DNA from: Penicillus capitatus
Taxonomy: Eukaryota; Chlorophyta
NCBI GenBank assembly: GCA_965649825.1
Contig: OZ287696.1
Location: forward strand, 1,798,001 to 1,862,000
DNA length: 64,000 nt
Direction of reading: 5' to 3'
A program made the position numbers and the translations under genes. Shown piece after piece: positions 1 through 11,165 of the stretch; position 1 is the first letter of the stretch, and each line of letters starts with the position of its first letter. The notes beneath the pieces were generated by a model that saw only the letters and a program-made list of their open reading frames with translations, was not told the origin of the DNA and searched no databases.

Positions 1-1
1 C

Positions 2-2924
2 ATATTTTATGAGGCTTGTGCGTGTCAGCGAGAAAAGCAGTCCATCCGCAATGCTCTAAATAAAGCCAATCAGGTTCGCGAGTCTGCTCGGGTCAAAGTG
101 CGTCAGATAAAAGAGAATTCAAGGGTCTCCAGTATCGAAGAGATCGATGGTCAAATCAAACGATTGGAGGAGAAGATCAATAGCTCCGAGTTAACGGAAA
201 AGGAAGAGCAGGAGAGCATCGAGAACATCCGTCAGTTAGTGAAATCCAGAGAGACGGTCCGCAGTTTGCGGCGACAGCTGGATGACATGCAGTCACAGGA
301 GAATAACAGCGAGGATCTTATGGATCAGTTAAAAGACATCGATAGCAAGATGGATGAATGCACGGCACAGGAGAAAGAAATAAACAAACAGTTGGATGCC
401 ATTCAAAAGAAGAGGGAAGAGGAAGACATCGATGTGCATGCGCTGATCGAGGAGAAGGAAGAATGCTGGCAAGTGCTGTGTGCACTTAGACAGAAGCGAA
501 AGGAGATCAATGATGCCTTCACAGTCGAGATGGATCACTACAAACAGGAGCTAAAGGAATATCACAAAGCTAAAAGAGAACTCGAACAGAAACTGCAAGA
601 AATCTGTTGTTTTGAGTGCGATGAGGAATGTGGGTCTGTGTTGTGGCAGGGAAAATGAAACGAGGGCGGAGCAGAAAAAAGAAACACACGCCAGCAAAGT
701 GATCGAGAGACCCAGGCAAAAGAATACCTCGCAGACGGAGACAAAGCTGCAAGCAGAGATGAGACCGTCTCCAGTGAGAGAGAGCTTTGCAAGGCAGGAA
801 GAGAGAGAAAAAAAGAAAGAAGAGCAACGTCGGCAACGTCTGAGACAGATGGAACAATCTAAGTATCAGGAGAAGGTATCCTTCCTTTTGAAGTGGTATG
901 GATGGATAGAGTGATAAGAGATGATGTAGGCAGAGACCTGTGTTGATCTCTTGAAATACTTGATGCTGTTAAAGCCAGCAGCGAAGGAAGAGGAATCTCT
1001 GCCGTTACCACAAGAGTCGGTGCCATCCCAAATCCCACCGCCTCTGGAAGCTGGCATGAAGCCGCTGAAGAAGGGAGATAATGAACACGATGCTTGGATG
1101 ATGGGAGGAAAAGGAAAGAAGAATAAGCATAAGAAAATGAAAAAGTGTGGAAAGGTGGAGAAACCAGAAGATAAGATTTTGATGCATTCTCGGCAGACGC
1201 TCAAAGCATTTGAAAATCTTAAGGTGGCTGCGCCTGACACATTGGCTGACGTTCCTTCCTCTGTACGGAAACTTGAAGAGCTGAAACTGTACTACGAGGC
1301 AAAGAAGGCAAATCCAGATTTCTCTCTGTCGGAAAAGAAAACGGCCAACACTGATGCGACGACGCTAGAGACAGTTCTGCAAAAGACTTCTCCCGGTCAA
1401 ACAGAAGAGCCCCAAGAAGAGGACACTGCGAAGAAGGCTCCCAGTCAAACAGAGGAGTTCCAGGAGGAGAGCCCTGTGCCCAAGACATTTGGTCAAGCAG
1501 AACAGCTTCAAGAGAAAAACCCTGTGCTAAAGACACCTGCTCAGAAAGAAGAGCACCGAGAGGAGGACACCGTGCAAAAGGCTCCTCCTCGCAAAACAGA
1601 AGAGCTCCAAGAAGAGAGCCCCGTGCCGAAGACACTTGGTCAAACAGAAGATCTCCACATGGAGAGCTCTGTGCCTAAGGCTCTCTGTCAGACAGAAGAG
1701 CGTAGAGAAGAGAACCCCGTGCCGAAGACACTTGGTCAAACAGAAGATCTCCGAGAGGAGAGCCCTGTGCAGAAGGCTTCCCATCACACAAAATATCTTC
1801 GAGAGGAGAGCCCTGTGGAGAAGAAAACACTTGGTCAAACAGAAAAACTTCAAGAAGAGAGCCCCGTGCCCAAGACTCAATGTCAAACAGAAGATCTCCA
1901 AGAAGAGGACACTGCAAAGAAGGCTCCATGTCAAACAGAAGAGCTCCAGGAGGAGGACACTGCGAAGAAGGCTCCATGTCAAACGGAAGAGCTTCAAGAA
2001 GAGAGCCCCGTGCCAAAGACACTTGGTCAAACAGAAGATCTCCAGGTGGACAGCTCTGTGCCTAAGGCTCCCCATCAAACAGAAGATCTCCGAGAGGAGA
2101 CCCCTGAGAAGAAGACTCCCCGTCAGACAGAACAGCTCCAAGAGGAGAACACCGTGCTAAAGACACCTGGTCAGACAGAAGATCGCCAAGAGGAGGACAC
2201 CGTGAAAAAGACCTCTCCAAGTCAGACAGAAGAGCTCCAAGAAGCGGACGCTGCGAAGAAGGTCCTCCGACAAACAGAAGATTGCCAAGAAGAAAACACT
2301 CTGCTAAAGACACCTGCTCAGACAGAAGAACGTCGAGAGGAGAACCCCGTGCAGAAGGCTCCTCCTATTCAGACGGATGAGCGCAGAGAGGAGAACACTC
2401 CACAGAAGACACCGGCTCAGACAGAAGATCGCCAAGAAGAGGACACCGTGGAGAAGACGCTTGATCAGACAGAAGAACGCCGAGAAGAGAGCCCTGTGAC
2501 AAAGACGGCTCCTTGTCAAACAGAAGAGCTCCAAGAAGAAAACACTCTGCTAAAGGCAACTTCCTGTCAGACAGAAGAGAGCCAAGAAAAGAACCCTGTG
2601 CTGAAGGCTCCTATTCAGAACGAAGAGAGCCAAGAAAAGAACCCTGTGCAGAAGACACCTGGTCAGACAGAAGAGCGCCGAGAAGAGAACATTGTGCAGA
2701 AGACACCTGGTCAGACCGAAGAGCGCCGAGAAGAGGGCACTGGTGCTGAGGCAAAGAAGGTCGATCCTCCATCTGTGGAGATGCTTCATCAAAGAGTCAT
2801 TGGCACAGACAGCACCATCCCCGACAGTTGTCCACAGAAGACTGGCGATTCTGTTGTTCGCTGCACGTTCACTATGAAAGGAGAAACAGAGATTCTCTTG
2901 GAGCTCCGTTGCGTGGATCGCTGA
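2..2924 (+). CDS. BFR1-like coiled-coil RNA-associated protein with C-terminal 16-residue repeats (5' partial)
   Basis: The reading frame is open from the window edge, so the N-terminus lies upstream. Residues up to about position 610 form a charged coiled coil rich in Glu/Lys/Gln, with an 'INSSELTEKEE' stretch like that of yeast Bfr1 and its plant homologues, which associate with mRNPs and the ER. After a frame change near 616-650 (a 34-nt intron 616-649 restores frame but is not proven) and a 54-nt intron at 876-929, the protein has 'CVDLLKYL' and then 'HSRQTLKAFENLKVAAP', which match the Bfr1 C-terminal conserved block. From about 1395 it runs into roughly 28 copies of a 16-residue repeat, then a unique tail of about 55 residues ending at TGA 2922-2924. 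The repeat block is not a usual part of the family. The family call is from remembered motifs and is fairly, not fully, secure. Confidence 0.62.
1395..2757 (+). repeat. Coding minisatellite, about 28 units of 48-51 bp
   Basis: A tandem array inside the BFR1-like gene. Each unit encodes about 16 residues of consensus QTE-(E/D)-(L/R)-(Q/R)-EE-(S/D/N)-(P/T)-V-x-K-(T/A)-x-x. Units are degenerate but keep the reading frame, and occasional units are 17 residues (an extra codon). Adjacent units such as those near 1915-2010 are almost identical, which suggests recent unit duplication. The array also keeps long open frames on the reverse strand; these are composition artefacts. Confidence 0.9.
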
Positions 2925-3078
2925 ATGCATATTCCACGCGACGACGACAACCCCTTCTCTATCACCCAAGTTCCAATTTCAAATTGATGTTCTCTACATT
3001 GGTTCTTGTGAAGATGGATTCACTGATGGTTGACGCTGTGATTAACCAAGATCATTTAATCATTTCTCTGTTAGTCAC

Positions 3079-4576
3079 TCACGAAACAGCTTGCATTTCC
3101 ATCTTTGGCTGTTTGCCTTCTCTCTGGATCGGAACATGCCACGTCATAAAATCCTTTGCCGGAACGACAGTATCCTTGCCAAAAGCACGAGAGGCTTCGG
3201 CCACGAGCATCTGGACATCTCCGCGATGACTGTCTGCTGATGCGCCTCTCTTGGCGCGATAACGCGCGGAGAAATGCGTGAGGACCAGTTGCTTGGCATT
3301 CAGCCGTTTTGCAAATTTCCCTGCCATTTCCGCTGTCGAATGCTGCGCGATCATCGCTTTCTCCTCCATGACCTTTGAAAACGTCGCCTCGTGCGACAGG
3401 AGATCAGCATTGGCGCCGATCGACAACATCGAATCGGAGTTGCAGGTATCACCCAGAATCACAACTTTACGTCCAGCATATCCCAATATCTGTTGAATCG
3501 TTGCGTCGTCCACCACATCGCTCTCTGACATACCCTGCTGTTTCTTCCAGAGATCAATTTCCCATGGCGCTGGATGATAGTCTGCCTCCTGTATGACATA
3601 TCCCCAACAGAGGACGCGATGCTGCAACTGAAGAACACGATAAGGGATGATCAATAAACGGAGGCAGCGTTGGGCACACTTGAGCAGCTCTTACTGTCAC
3701 ACCATTTCCTCCATCGATCTCCCAATAAAGCTCCTTCCACTTTCCACTCTGCGATGCTGCCAAAGAGGACGCACGCCAATCGACCGTCGTTCGTCCAGTA
3801 GGCGGGAACTGCTCGAGCAGTACATGGCCGTTGGGATCGAGAGGCTGCGGTGTGACATCGGCATTGAAATTGGTTGTGAACTCTTTCGCCGTGATCGGCA
3901 TACGGAAACGATCAAACCAATGCGGCAATGACATACGCAGCAGTTCCTACAACACACATACCCCATCCATGAGCGCCTCTGGTGTTCTCTGTTCCTTACC
4001 CCTAGACCCGGCGGGCCGTAAATGTCTAACTGCTCTCCTCTATCATGAAAGATCCGCACTTGGTTGATCAAACTCAACAGACCCGGCAATCCAAAGCAGT
4101 GATCTCCATGTAGATGGGTGAGAAAGATCCTAGACAACAACTGCCATCGGATTTTCTCGACAGAGAGCGTCCGATCACTTTTTGATGGACGAAGGAAAGA
4201 TTTCGGTTTTCATGAGTTGCATCTGTGTCCCCTCTCCGGCGTCAAAAACGAACGTCTTTTGCGGGAGACGCAGCAGAATGCTGGAGACGTTGCGGAATGG
4301 CGTCGGGGCACTTGATGAGGTGCCTAACCATGTCACCGCCATCCCTGTTGTCAATCCCGTCGTTTTGGAGACCAAGTCATCTCGGCTCCCGTAATCGCCG
4401 TCCTCCCCCACAGGACGGTAATCTGTTTTCCGCACCCATCGGTTGTATTTATACGGTTTCCTTATGCGTTCGCGTCGCTGACGGCGATTGAGGCAAACGA
4501 CGGGCAGCGTTCCTCTCTGAGCCACCCATCGACTGGGTGCCACTTCGGCCCTCGTTGCCGTTTGTGTGGATGACAT
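3079..4576 (-). CDS. tRNase Z (tRNA 3'-processing endonuclease), short form
   Basis: Metallo-beta-lactamase fold endonuclease that removes the 3' trailer of pre-tRNA. The signature '[10 protein letters not shown]' is encoded near 4090-4129, with 'GLPGLLSLI' after it. A later '[10 protein letters not shown]' and 'LLSHEATF' supply further metal ligands, and 'LTHFSARY' gives the C-terminal His motif. Four exons: 4576-4179, 4129-4000, 3946-3680 and 3627-3079, with introns of 49, 53 and 52 nt. The spliced length is 1344 nt (447 residues) and stays in frame. The first 80 or so residues are basic and precede the catalytic domain, so they may be an organelle targeting peptide. The gene is convergent with the BFR1-like gene and divergent from the dymeclin gene, with about 100 bp between start codons. 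Confidence 0.93.
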
Positions 4577-4680
4577 GCGTTTCTTAATGGTACGTCAATT
4601 GAATCGATACGTCCTGAAGGGGAGCTCTATTGCGCGAGACGTCGTCGCTGTTGCTGTGCATTTACAGTGCCTACGGTGTC

Positions 4681-6930
4681 ATGGGAGGGAACGTTTCGCG
4701 TCCTGCCTTGAAGTCGCATGAAAAGCATTTGGGTCATCTCTGCGGACCGATGGCGATTCATATTGGCGACCCCTTTTGGTCCAACTTGGCCCATATCCCT
4801 GTCCAGCTCGCCAGTTTGAATCCCAGAGAAGTGCTGCACGTTATGGATCCCTATTGTCAACAATTGAGTGAGAAAATGACAAAGAGTGACGGACGTCAAC
4901 ATGTGTTTAGTTGTGAACAGCCGGAAAACGCGAAACCTGCAGACATTGATGCTGCGTGTCATCGGCGTCGTGCAAAATGCCGAAGACGAAGAACAGCAAC
5001 GCATGGCAGCAAACGGGATTTGCTTTCTGAAACTCGTGATAAAATGTATTTTGGAAAAAATGTCAGGTCCGGAATTCTTAACGTTTATGGATGGTGATTC
5101 TCTTGCCGGTCACACATGGCACGATCGTCGACCAGGTGCATCAATTAACCCTCTCTCCACACGGCGACATCATCGATGTGCTGGTGCAGATCCTAACGGT
5201 CCACTCGTGCGCTTGGTGAAGAGTCTGGTGTACGTGGTGTTGAACAGTTTGTCGTATGTGATGGTCGTTGAGGCTCTGCAGTGTCTCTTGGTCGGATGTT
5301 CAACACAGTTGTATATAGAATACGTAACGTGGAGTCCAGGAACGCATCCCGTTATGGAAATTCTGATGGATGAAAGGGAAACGGCTGGCGCCGTCATCGA
5401 AAGTCTACTGCAGTTTTACATTCAGCGACGCATCCCACCGCTGGGAACCCGAATCTTTGAAGAAGGGGCGGAAGACAGCCCTGGGGTCTTCAAGTTTGTC
5501 AGACGTGCTGCAGGTAAGGCACGCTGCATCGCTGTCTGCCGTTTCCTGACGTCTGGTTTTGCAAGCCTCGGTGTTGTGGCTGCCAGTAACGGCCTATAAG
5601 TATTTTGTGGGTTCTCCATCGGCATCAAGGGCCAGTCCTCTGGCGGATGCTGCACAGCATCTTTTCTTTGTCTTGGTGCATCATGTTCCTTACCAAACCT
5701 CTTCGATCAATCCCTACCGAACGGCACTCAGAGCACTGCACGATCGAACGTATGTCGGCGGTGTTGCTGCAGAGCCGCCAAGAGATCAGAGCTGTCCCGC
5801 CATCTCGTTTGCCGATCTCTACGGACGGCTGTCGACTTCGCTGGATGACGAAAGGGGGACGTTGATGCTCTATACCCTGCTGCAGTGTGTGCAGACATTC
5901 CGCGATTACTCTCTGGTCCGCAGCGACACGGAGACGCTGCTGTTGCCTGTTCTGAAGCAGGTCTATCATGTCTCGCACGGCAGTCAGAGTCAGCTCTATC
6001 TCCTTTCCATCGTCCTCCTCATCTTCAGCCAAGACACATCGTTCAGTCAAAATGTCCACAAAATCTGGATGAGCGGTCCGGAATGGTATAAGGAACGTGC
6101 GTTGGGCAAACTGACGGTTGGGAGCTTCATGATCTTGTTGCTGCTACGGATGGCGCATTCGAATCTGACATCGCTTCAAGATCTCTACCTCCATACCAAC
6201 ACCGTTGCCGCACTGGCGAACATGACCTGCTCCTCTGTCAAGATGCATGCCTTTGCAGCACAACGTTTTGTCAGTCTCATCGAGCTCTTGAGTCGAAGGT
6301 ATCGCAAGGCATTGGCCTCTGGGACAACACATGGAGGAAAGAACATTGAATTCCGTCTGCAGTTCTATAGCGATTTCCTGCAGATGATGCTGGACGTGCT
6401 CAATGGCACCGTCTGCACCAAGCCTGAAAATAATCCCAACCTCCTCTACGCCGCTCTCCAAAAACAGAGCCTCTTTGATGACATTGCTCAGATCAGTCCA
6501 GACTTCGCCGAACTGATTGAGACCCTCCAGGTACGGCCCATACTGCGACAGCTGTTGTAACAAGGTCACATCATAGGTGATGCTGCAAGACTTCAATGCG
6601 GAGATCGATAAGGCCAAAGTGGGCGAATCCAGTGTCGTTTGGACTGTATCAGATGTCCTGTCCGTCCTGCAAAAGGTCGCACCGATCTGGGCATCTTCGC
6701 ATCCCACGTCATCTCAACAGCTTCGGTTTTCCTATGAAGAGGAGTCATCGCCTGAGCAGTTTTTTGTTCCTGTGGTGTGGACACTCATCGTCTCTTTTGC
6801 CGGAATGCCATGGGATCCCGATAGTATTACGCTGTTTTCGCCCCAGACGCCAACGGTCAGTGCCCTGGACAGTGAGGACGTTCCAACCGAGCCCATGACA
6901 TCGACCTCCAACGGCACTCATGAAGTTTGA
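4681..6930 (+). CDS. Dymeclin-family Golgi protein
   Basis: Dymeclin is a peripheral Golgi protein needed for Golgi organisation and secretion. The start is the ATG at 4681, because MGGNVSR is an N-myristoylation motif as in animal dymeclin (M-G-S-N-S-S). Later blocks match the family well: 'YVMVVEALQCLL', 'DTETLLLPVLKQVYH', 'YLLSIVLLIFSQD', 'WYKER', 'DLYLHTNTVAALANM' and 'AAQRFVSLIELLSRRY'. Introns that restore frame are 4868-4910 (43 nt), 5216-5247 (32 nt), 5514-5565 (52 nt) and 6531-6576 (46 nt). One further frame change, between about 5094 and 5136, has no donor that I could place cleanly. The last exon ends at TGA 6928-6930. Confidence 0.88.
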
Positions 6931-7144
6931 GATCAGACAGGATTGGATCAGTTGGATCATCTCCATGGCTACATCACCGCATCTGCTTAAAGTGCCGCGT
7001 TGGATACGATTATTGTTCTTTCCTTGACTCTCTCGCTTTTTCGTATACCTTTAGCGTTTGTTCCGTGTAGACTTTGTCTTTCGCATTGGTGCGTGCGTGC
7101 GTTCGTGTGTTCGTTGGTGCGTACGTGAGCTTGCAGCTGTGCTC

Positions 7145-7816
7145 ATGTCATCGGCATCCGAGAGTCAAGAGCGCTCGGCGTTCTTGAAGACATGTCTCGT
7201 GAAGGATTTGCGTACCGAGTGCCGCAACCGTGGCATCAATCCCGCCGGCAGTCGCGACACTCTTGTCGATAAGCTCGCATCGTCCATGTCTGCCAAGGGA
7301 GAGACGTAGGACACGTGACCCTCCTGTCGTGTCTGACCGCTTGTGCCATGATGCAGTTCCTTTGGACGTATGGGCATATCGGACTCCCAGAATAAGGCAG
7401 ACGTTTCTGTGAATAACTACGCTCGTCCCGAGGGACAGAACGTCGGGAACTTTGTGACAGACCGTTCATCTTCGCGTGTATTGGCACCTCCGGGTGGAAA
7501 GTCTTCTGTGCACTTTTTTGGAGAGACAACGCCTTCTGCAACGGTGATAGACCGAACACGACGTTCCATGTCACCACCGGCCGAAAAACAACCTGTTGCT
7601 GAGAAGCCTCAACGACGGCCTGCCGTAAAGGAGGAAGCACTGTCATTGGCACACAATGATTATCCGCCGAATCCACCTCCTGTTGGAGAACGTGGCGGCG
7701 CAAATAATTACTCACGGCCTGGCGAACGGCAGAATGTGGGGAACTATATCACGGGGCGAAACACGTCGCGTGTTTTGGCCCCTCCTGGAGGCGGTTCCAG
7801 CATCAGCTTTGGTTGA
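7145..7816 (+). CDS. SAP-domain protein with two Jupiter/HN1-type PPGG motifs
   Basis: A 206-residue protein from two exons, 7145-7305 and 7357-7816 (51-nt intron). Residues about 15-50 form a SAP-like helix-extension-helix ('LVKDLRTECRNRGINPAGSRDTLV'-type pattern), a DNA/RNA-binding module. The rest has two copies of a unit: N-Y-(A/S)-R-P ... QNVGN-(F/Y)-(V/I)-T ... followed by 'SRVLAPPGG(K/G)SS' and F-G. The 'RVL-x-PPGG-x-S' motif is typical of Jupiter/HN1 (JPT) microtubule-associated proteins. The spliced frame closes at TGA 7814-7816. An upstream in-frame extension without ATG exists, so the first ATG is used. The function is not established; the motif calls are by eye. Confidence 0.7.
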
Positions 7817-8540
7817 GCAGAAGGTCGAAGAAGGACTGGTGGGCAATCTGGTTTTGATGCAACGAGGCTGACTGTGTATACAACATCAACTACAAGAGTA
7901 ACAACAAGAAGAATAATAACACAGCAATCTGTAACTGCTAGAGCTGGTCCGAGATTTGTGGGCAATAGAGTGAGACACATAAGAAGAGATTTTAAAAATC
8001 TGAGTCTGAAAGTATTTAACATGTGTTCGACGCCAACGACAGAAGCACCGTCATGAACGCATGGCATGAGACGGGTGCAGAGAGCCGAGGCTTCGAGTGG
8101 AGGAACATCGACATCGCCTGGGCGCGATGCTAAAAACAGAGACCATGAGATGTGAAGGAGGTGATCTTAAACACTGAGTGTGTGTGACCTAGATGAATAG
8201 CCGTTTGTGCCAATCGGCGGTACTCGTGTGGACTATGTGCGATGCCCTTCGCCAGCGAGCGAGGTAGTGCAATGAGATGTATGCGAATCTCAACATGCAT
8301 ACGTATGTACCAAGCAATCCTGAATGCGCTATGTCGCATCGAATTTTGATTTCCATCCATTCTCAGACAGCAGCACATTTCTCTCTCGATTCACATCTCC
8401 TCTTGACTAAAGCGAGGCCGACGTATAACATAATTGTCTCTCATGGGCGCGACAAGGGAAGGACTTTGAAGGTAGAGTCGTGTGTGTCATGAATGGCTAT
8501 GATCTGAAGGAGATCTCCTTCCTCAACGCAGATCTCTTTT
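7817..8540. other. Intergenic stretch, no gene seen
   Basis: Downstream of the SAP/Jupiter gene. It has an A-rich tract (about 7880-8000) likely to be 3' UTR and polyadenylation sequence, and no open frame on either strand with recognisable content. Confidence 0.5.
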
Positions 8541-9139
8541 ACCTATTGTACAGCTGGATGCCACGTGCCTCCTGTCTCCGATGGCATCGGTTCTGTCGTG
8601 AGTGTCACATCGTCGTCCAGGTAGAGTACAAACCAAAAGAGAACGGCATTTTCTTCGACGGAAGAAACGTTGGCCGCCTGGCTGTCTTCGTTGACGTGGC
8701 TCTTACAGAGAGAAACAGCTGAACATCCTCTTCGTAATCTTCGAGATCCCACTACGGATGCGTCATGGATTTTTTGAACTGTTTATTGGAGTCTCTCTTG
8801 CATCTATCTGTGGAAAACTGTCGATTCTGTCAGACAAAGTGTCCACACCTGTCGTGTGCGCTTCAGTCGGAAAGCGACATCTCGTTGGGCGAGACCCCTT
8901 TGCATCTTCAGTCGCACATTTCGCCTTCCTTTCGATCCAGTGCCGACTCGTACTTTGTCGTCTGCACATAGATGATGTCATACTCGCCGGAGAAGGCGAA
9001 AAGGCAAACGCGTTGCGCTTTGTTTTTGACCGGCGATTCGACTTCCGTAGTGATCAGAGCATCCGTCACTCGCGCCGTTTCGATGAACCGGCGCGACAAT
9101 CGCAGTGTTGACCGAGAGGTCGGTCCAAGAAGTGATGGT
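8540..9139 (-). other. Possible unresolved minus-strand coding segment
   Basis: Between the end of SMG9 and 8540 the minus strand has two stretches with protein-like composition: one at about 8908-9060 with 'VCLFAFSGEYDIIYV' and one at about 8543-8750. The first faintly recalls the His-containing end of OTU-type deubiquitinases ('HYD-x-VY'), but the His is Glu-Tyr here and no catalytic Cys region is visible. I could not join them into a gene. They may be exons of an unknown gene or chance frames. Confidence 0.2.
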
Positions 9140-10847
9140 CTACCAGCCGCCACCGTCTTTATATAGCGTCTCTTGCAAAGCAAAGTAATACTCGGCGATC
9201 AGTTTCGATTTCCAGACAGCTTCCCATATTCCTTGGCATTGATTCAGCCAGGACTGCTCACACAACACATTCTGCCTCGTCTGCTTCAGCATCAACAACG
9301 TGCGCTTGAGATCCGTCAAGTATGACTAGAATCAGATCACTTAAGTACTGTCCGATGGAAAATGTCTATGTCCACTTCAAAGTCGTCCGAGTGCCCTGCG
9401 TCGCTTCCGTGACGTCGAGGTTGGGGTAGAGCGAAGAAACTGCTCCAGGGCATGGGCTTGCGCAGACTTGCGGGTTCTGCCTCGACTGTCGAGCACTCCA
9501 CGTTGCCTGCGCCTTCGCGTCCTTCTCTGGATCCTTCTCCTCTGCTATGTCGGCGGAGTTTTGACGAGGCCGTTCGTTTGTCAAACTCGGTTCTCATCCA
9601 TTCGATGTTCTTCTTGTCCATTTTCTCCTCTGGGAGATTGACGCACACAAAAATGGCGTCTGCCAATGGGCCACCTACGCGTCCGTTGTGCAAAGAGTGT
9701 CAGACGTTTGATCGGGGCTTCGCACTTTCGGGCGAAGACGAGAGAACATCAATCGCAAACAGTTCAGCCGCATTCAACAGCTCGAAAACCTTCTGATCTT
9801 GAGGGCCATCGAACACAAAGAGAACCTGTCACACTTTCAAGCATATACATCCGCACGTGCGTTTCGAGAGAAGGTTCGATGGTTCACCACATGACAGACG
9901 CAGAGCAGGAATGTCGTGATCTGCAAAGACATGATCTTGTACAGCGCCTCCGATGACGCTTTGGGCGGCCGAGCGCCTCTCAATGCGGCAACCGAGAGAC
10001 GCCGTGCAAGTTCCATTGCTGGACTGGCATTCGTTAAGAACTGCAATAGTATGGATGGGGATCCAATAGGCGGTGTATCCAAAGCAATCACTCTTTTTCC
10101 GCTGATCTAGAAGACGCGGAGTTGTGTCCAACGACAAGAGGTAACGATGATACTCTCAAATCGACGCCCTGTGTCGTATGCTCTCCATTGTCCACGACCT
10201 TCTGCGTTGCTTGTTTGAAAGGAGGCAAGTATGAGGTGTTGTCATCTTGGTCTGAAAGCTCTTGATAAACAACGGCTGACATCGAGTCGAAGAAGAGTGA
10301 GAAGTGTGACTTACCGCATAGGTAGTTGAGAATAGCACTCTTCCCTACATTTGGCCCTACTCGTGAGATATTGGCGAAGGAATAGAATCAAGGAGAAGCT
10401 GACCCCCGACAATGCCAACGACAATGTAATCCATGTTTCCAGCACGCACACACTGTGCAGCGAATGAACATCTGTTTGTTTGATAGTGCAGCTGATGACC
10501 TTACGCAACGTGTTGCCAATTGCGAACTCCAAGTTCTTGAGTGAGATGAGCTGTAAATCTTTGGCCTACTGAAGAACGTCTATCGCCGGTTGGCACTCTG
10601 TCCCCGACCTGTTCGGCGGAGACTCTTTGCCGTCGAGTGGGTGCCTTCATGATACGTGGCTCGGTCATGAGGAGATGCCTCCCTGGCCAATATAGCACGA
10701 GAGGGCAAATTGGCAATGCACGTACCACAATCGAAGTATCGTTGCTAACCGTAAGCCCATCCCGTTGTTGGTCTGTGCACGCCCGTCACATCGCACAGAC
10801 CCGGTCCCTGATGTGACATCCACCTTCTTGGAGAGAATTTCTCTCAT
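9140..10847 (-). CDS. SMG9 homologue (nonsense-mediated decay, SMG1 regulator)
   Basis: SMG8-SMG9 controls the SMG1 kinase in NMD. Splicing by frame gives 'YIVVGIVG' + 'GPNVGKSAILNYL' (the P-loop of the SMG9 G-like domain), then 'TQGVDLRV', 'RVIALDTPPIGSPSILL', 'MSLQITTFLLCVCHVV' and 'LNAAELF'. The tail 'SWLNQCQGIWEAVWKS...AEY' matches the conserved end of animal SMG9 (W-x6-IW-x2-V-x-KS-x3-AEY). Stop TAG is at 9140-9142. Introns are about 43-64 nt. The exon upstream of the 'QLISLKNLEF' block is uncertain, so the start at 10847 is provisional. The last intron could be 50 nt or, less likely, 23 nt. The G domain is probably a degenerate GTPase, as in the family. Confidence 0.85.
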
Positions 10848-11165
10848 GCACACGAGCGATAACTGATCGGCCTCATGAATATGCTTTTCGGTCTAAGACC
10901 GAACACCGCACTCGACGTCCGTTGCCATCGCCCACGACGTTTTTCGCAAAGGCATGCCAACCATGTCATGGCAGCTTTGTTAGCAGACCTGTTTCTGTAT
11001 TCCTCAGGCGACGAGTGTCGATCTTTCGCTCGGCGAAGAGAACAGGTCGAGATCCGAGCACCCGCCATCTGCGTTGTTGTTTCATGCTCATTCTCTTTGA
11101 TCTAACTGCGATGTTCTAATAGCGTAGTTCGCACGGGACTGTCTCTAAATGATTTCCATCACCTA

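Noticed and set aside
1219-2969. Long reverse-strand and alternate-frame ORFs in the 16-residue repeat region
   Set aside because: They mirror the repeat unit and follow from its composition; the plus frame joins the Bfr1-like domain on the 5' side.
4141-4178. A 38-nt first intron in the tRNase Z gene
   Set aside because: It leaves the total coding length out of frame; the 49-nt intron 4130-4178 restores the frame and gives the exact HLHGDH context.
9337-9361. A 23-nt intron at the end of SMG9
   Set aside because: A 50-nt intron using an upstream GT gives the same frame and a better match to the family, so the 23-nt reading is not needed.
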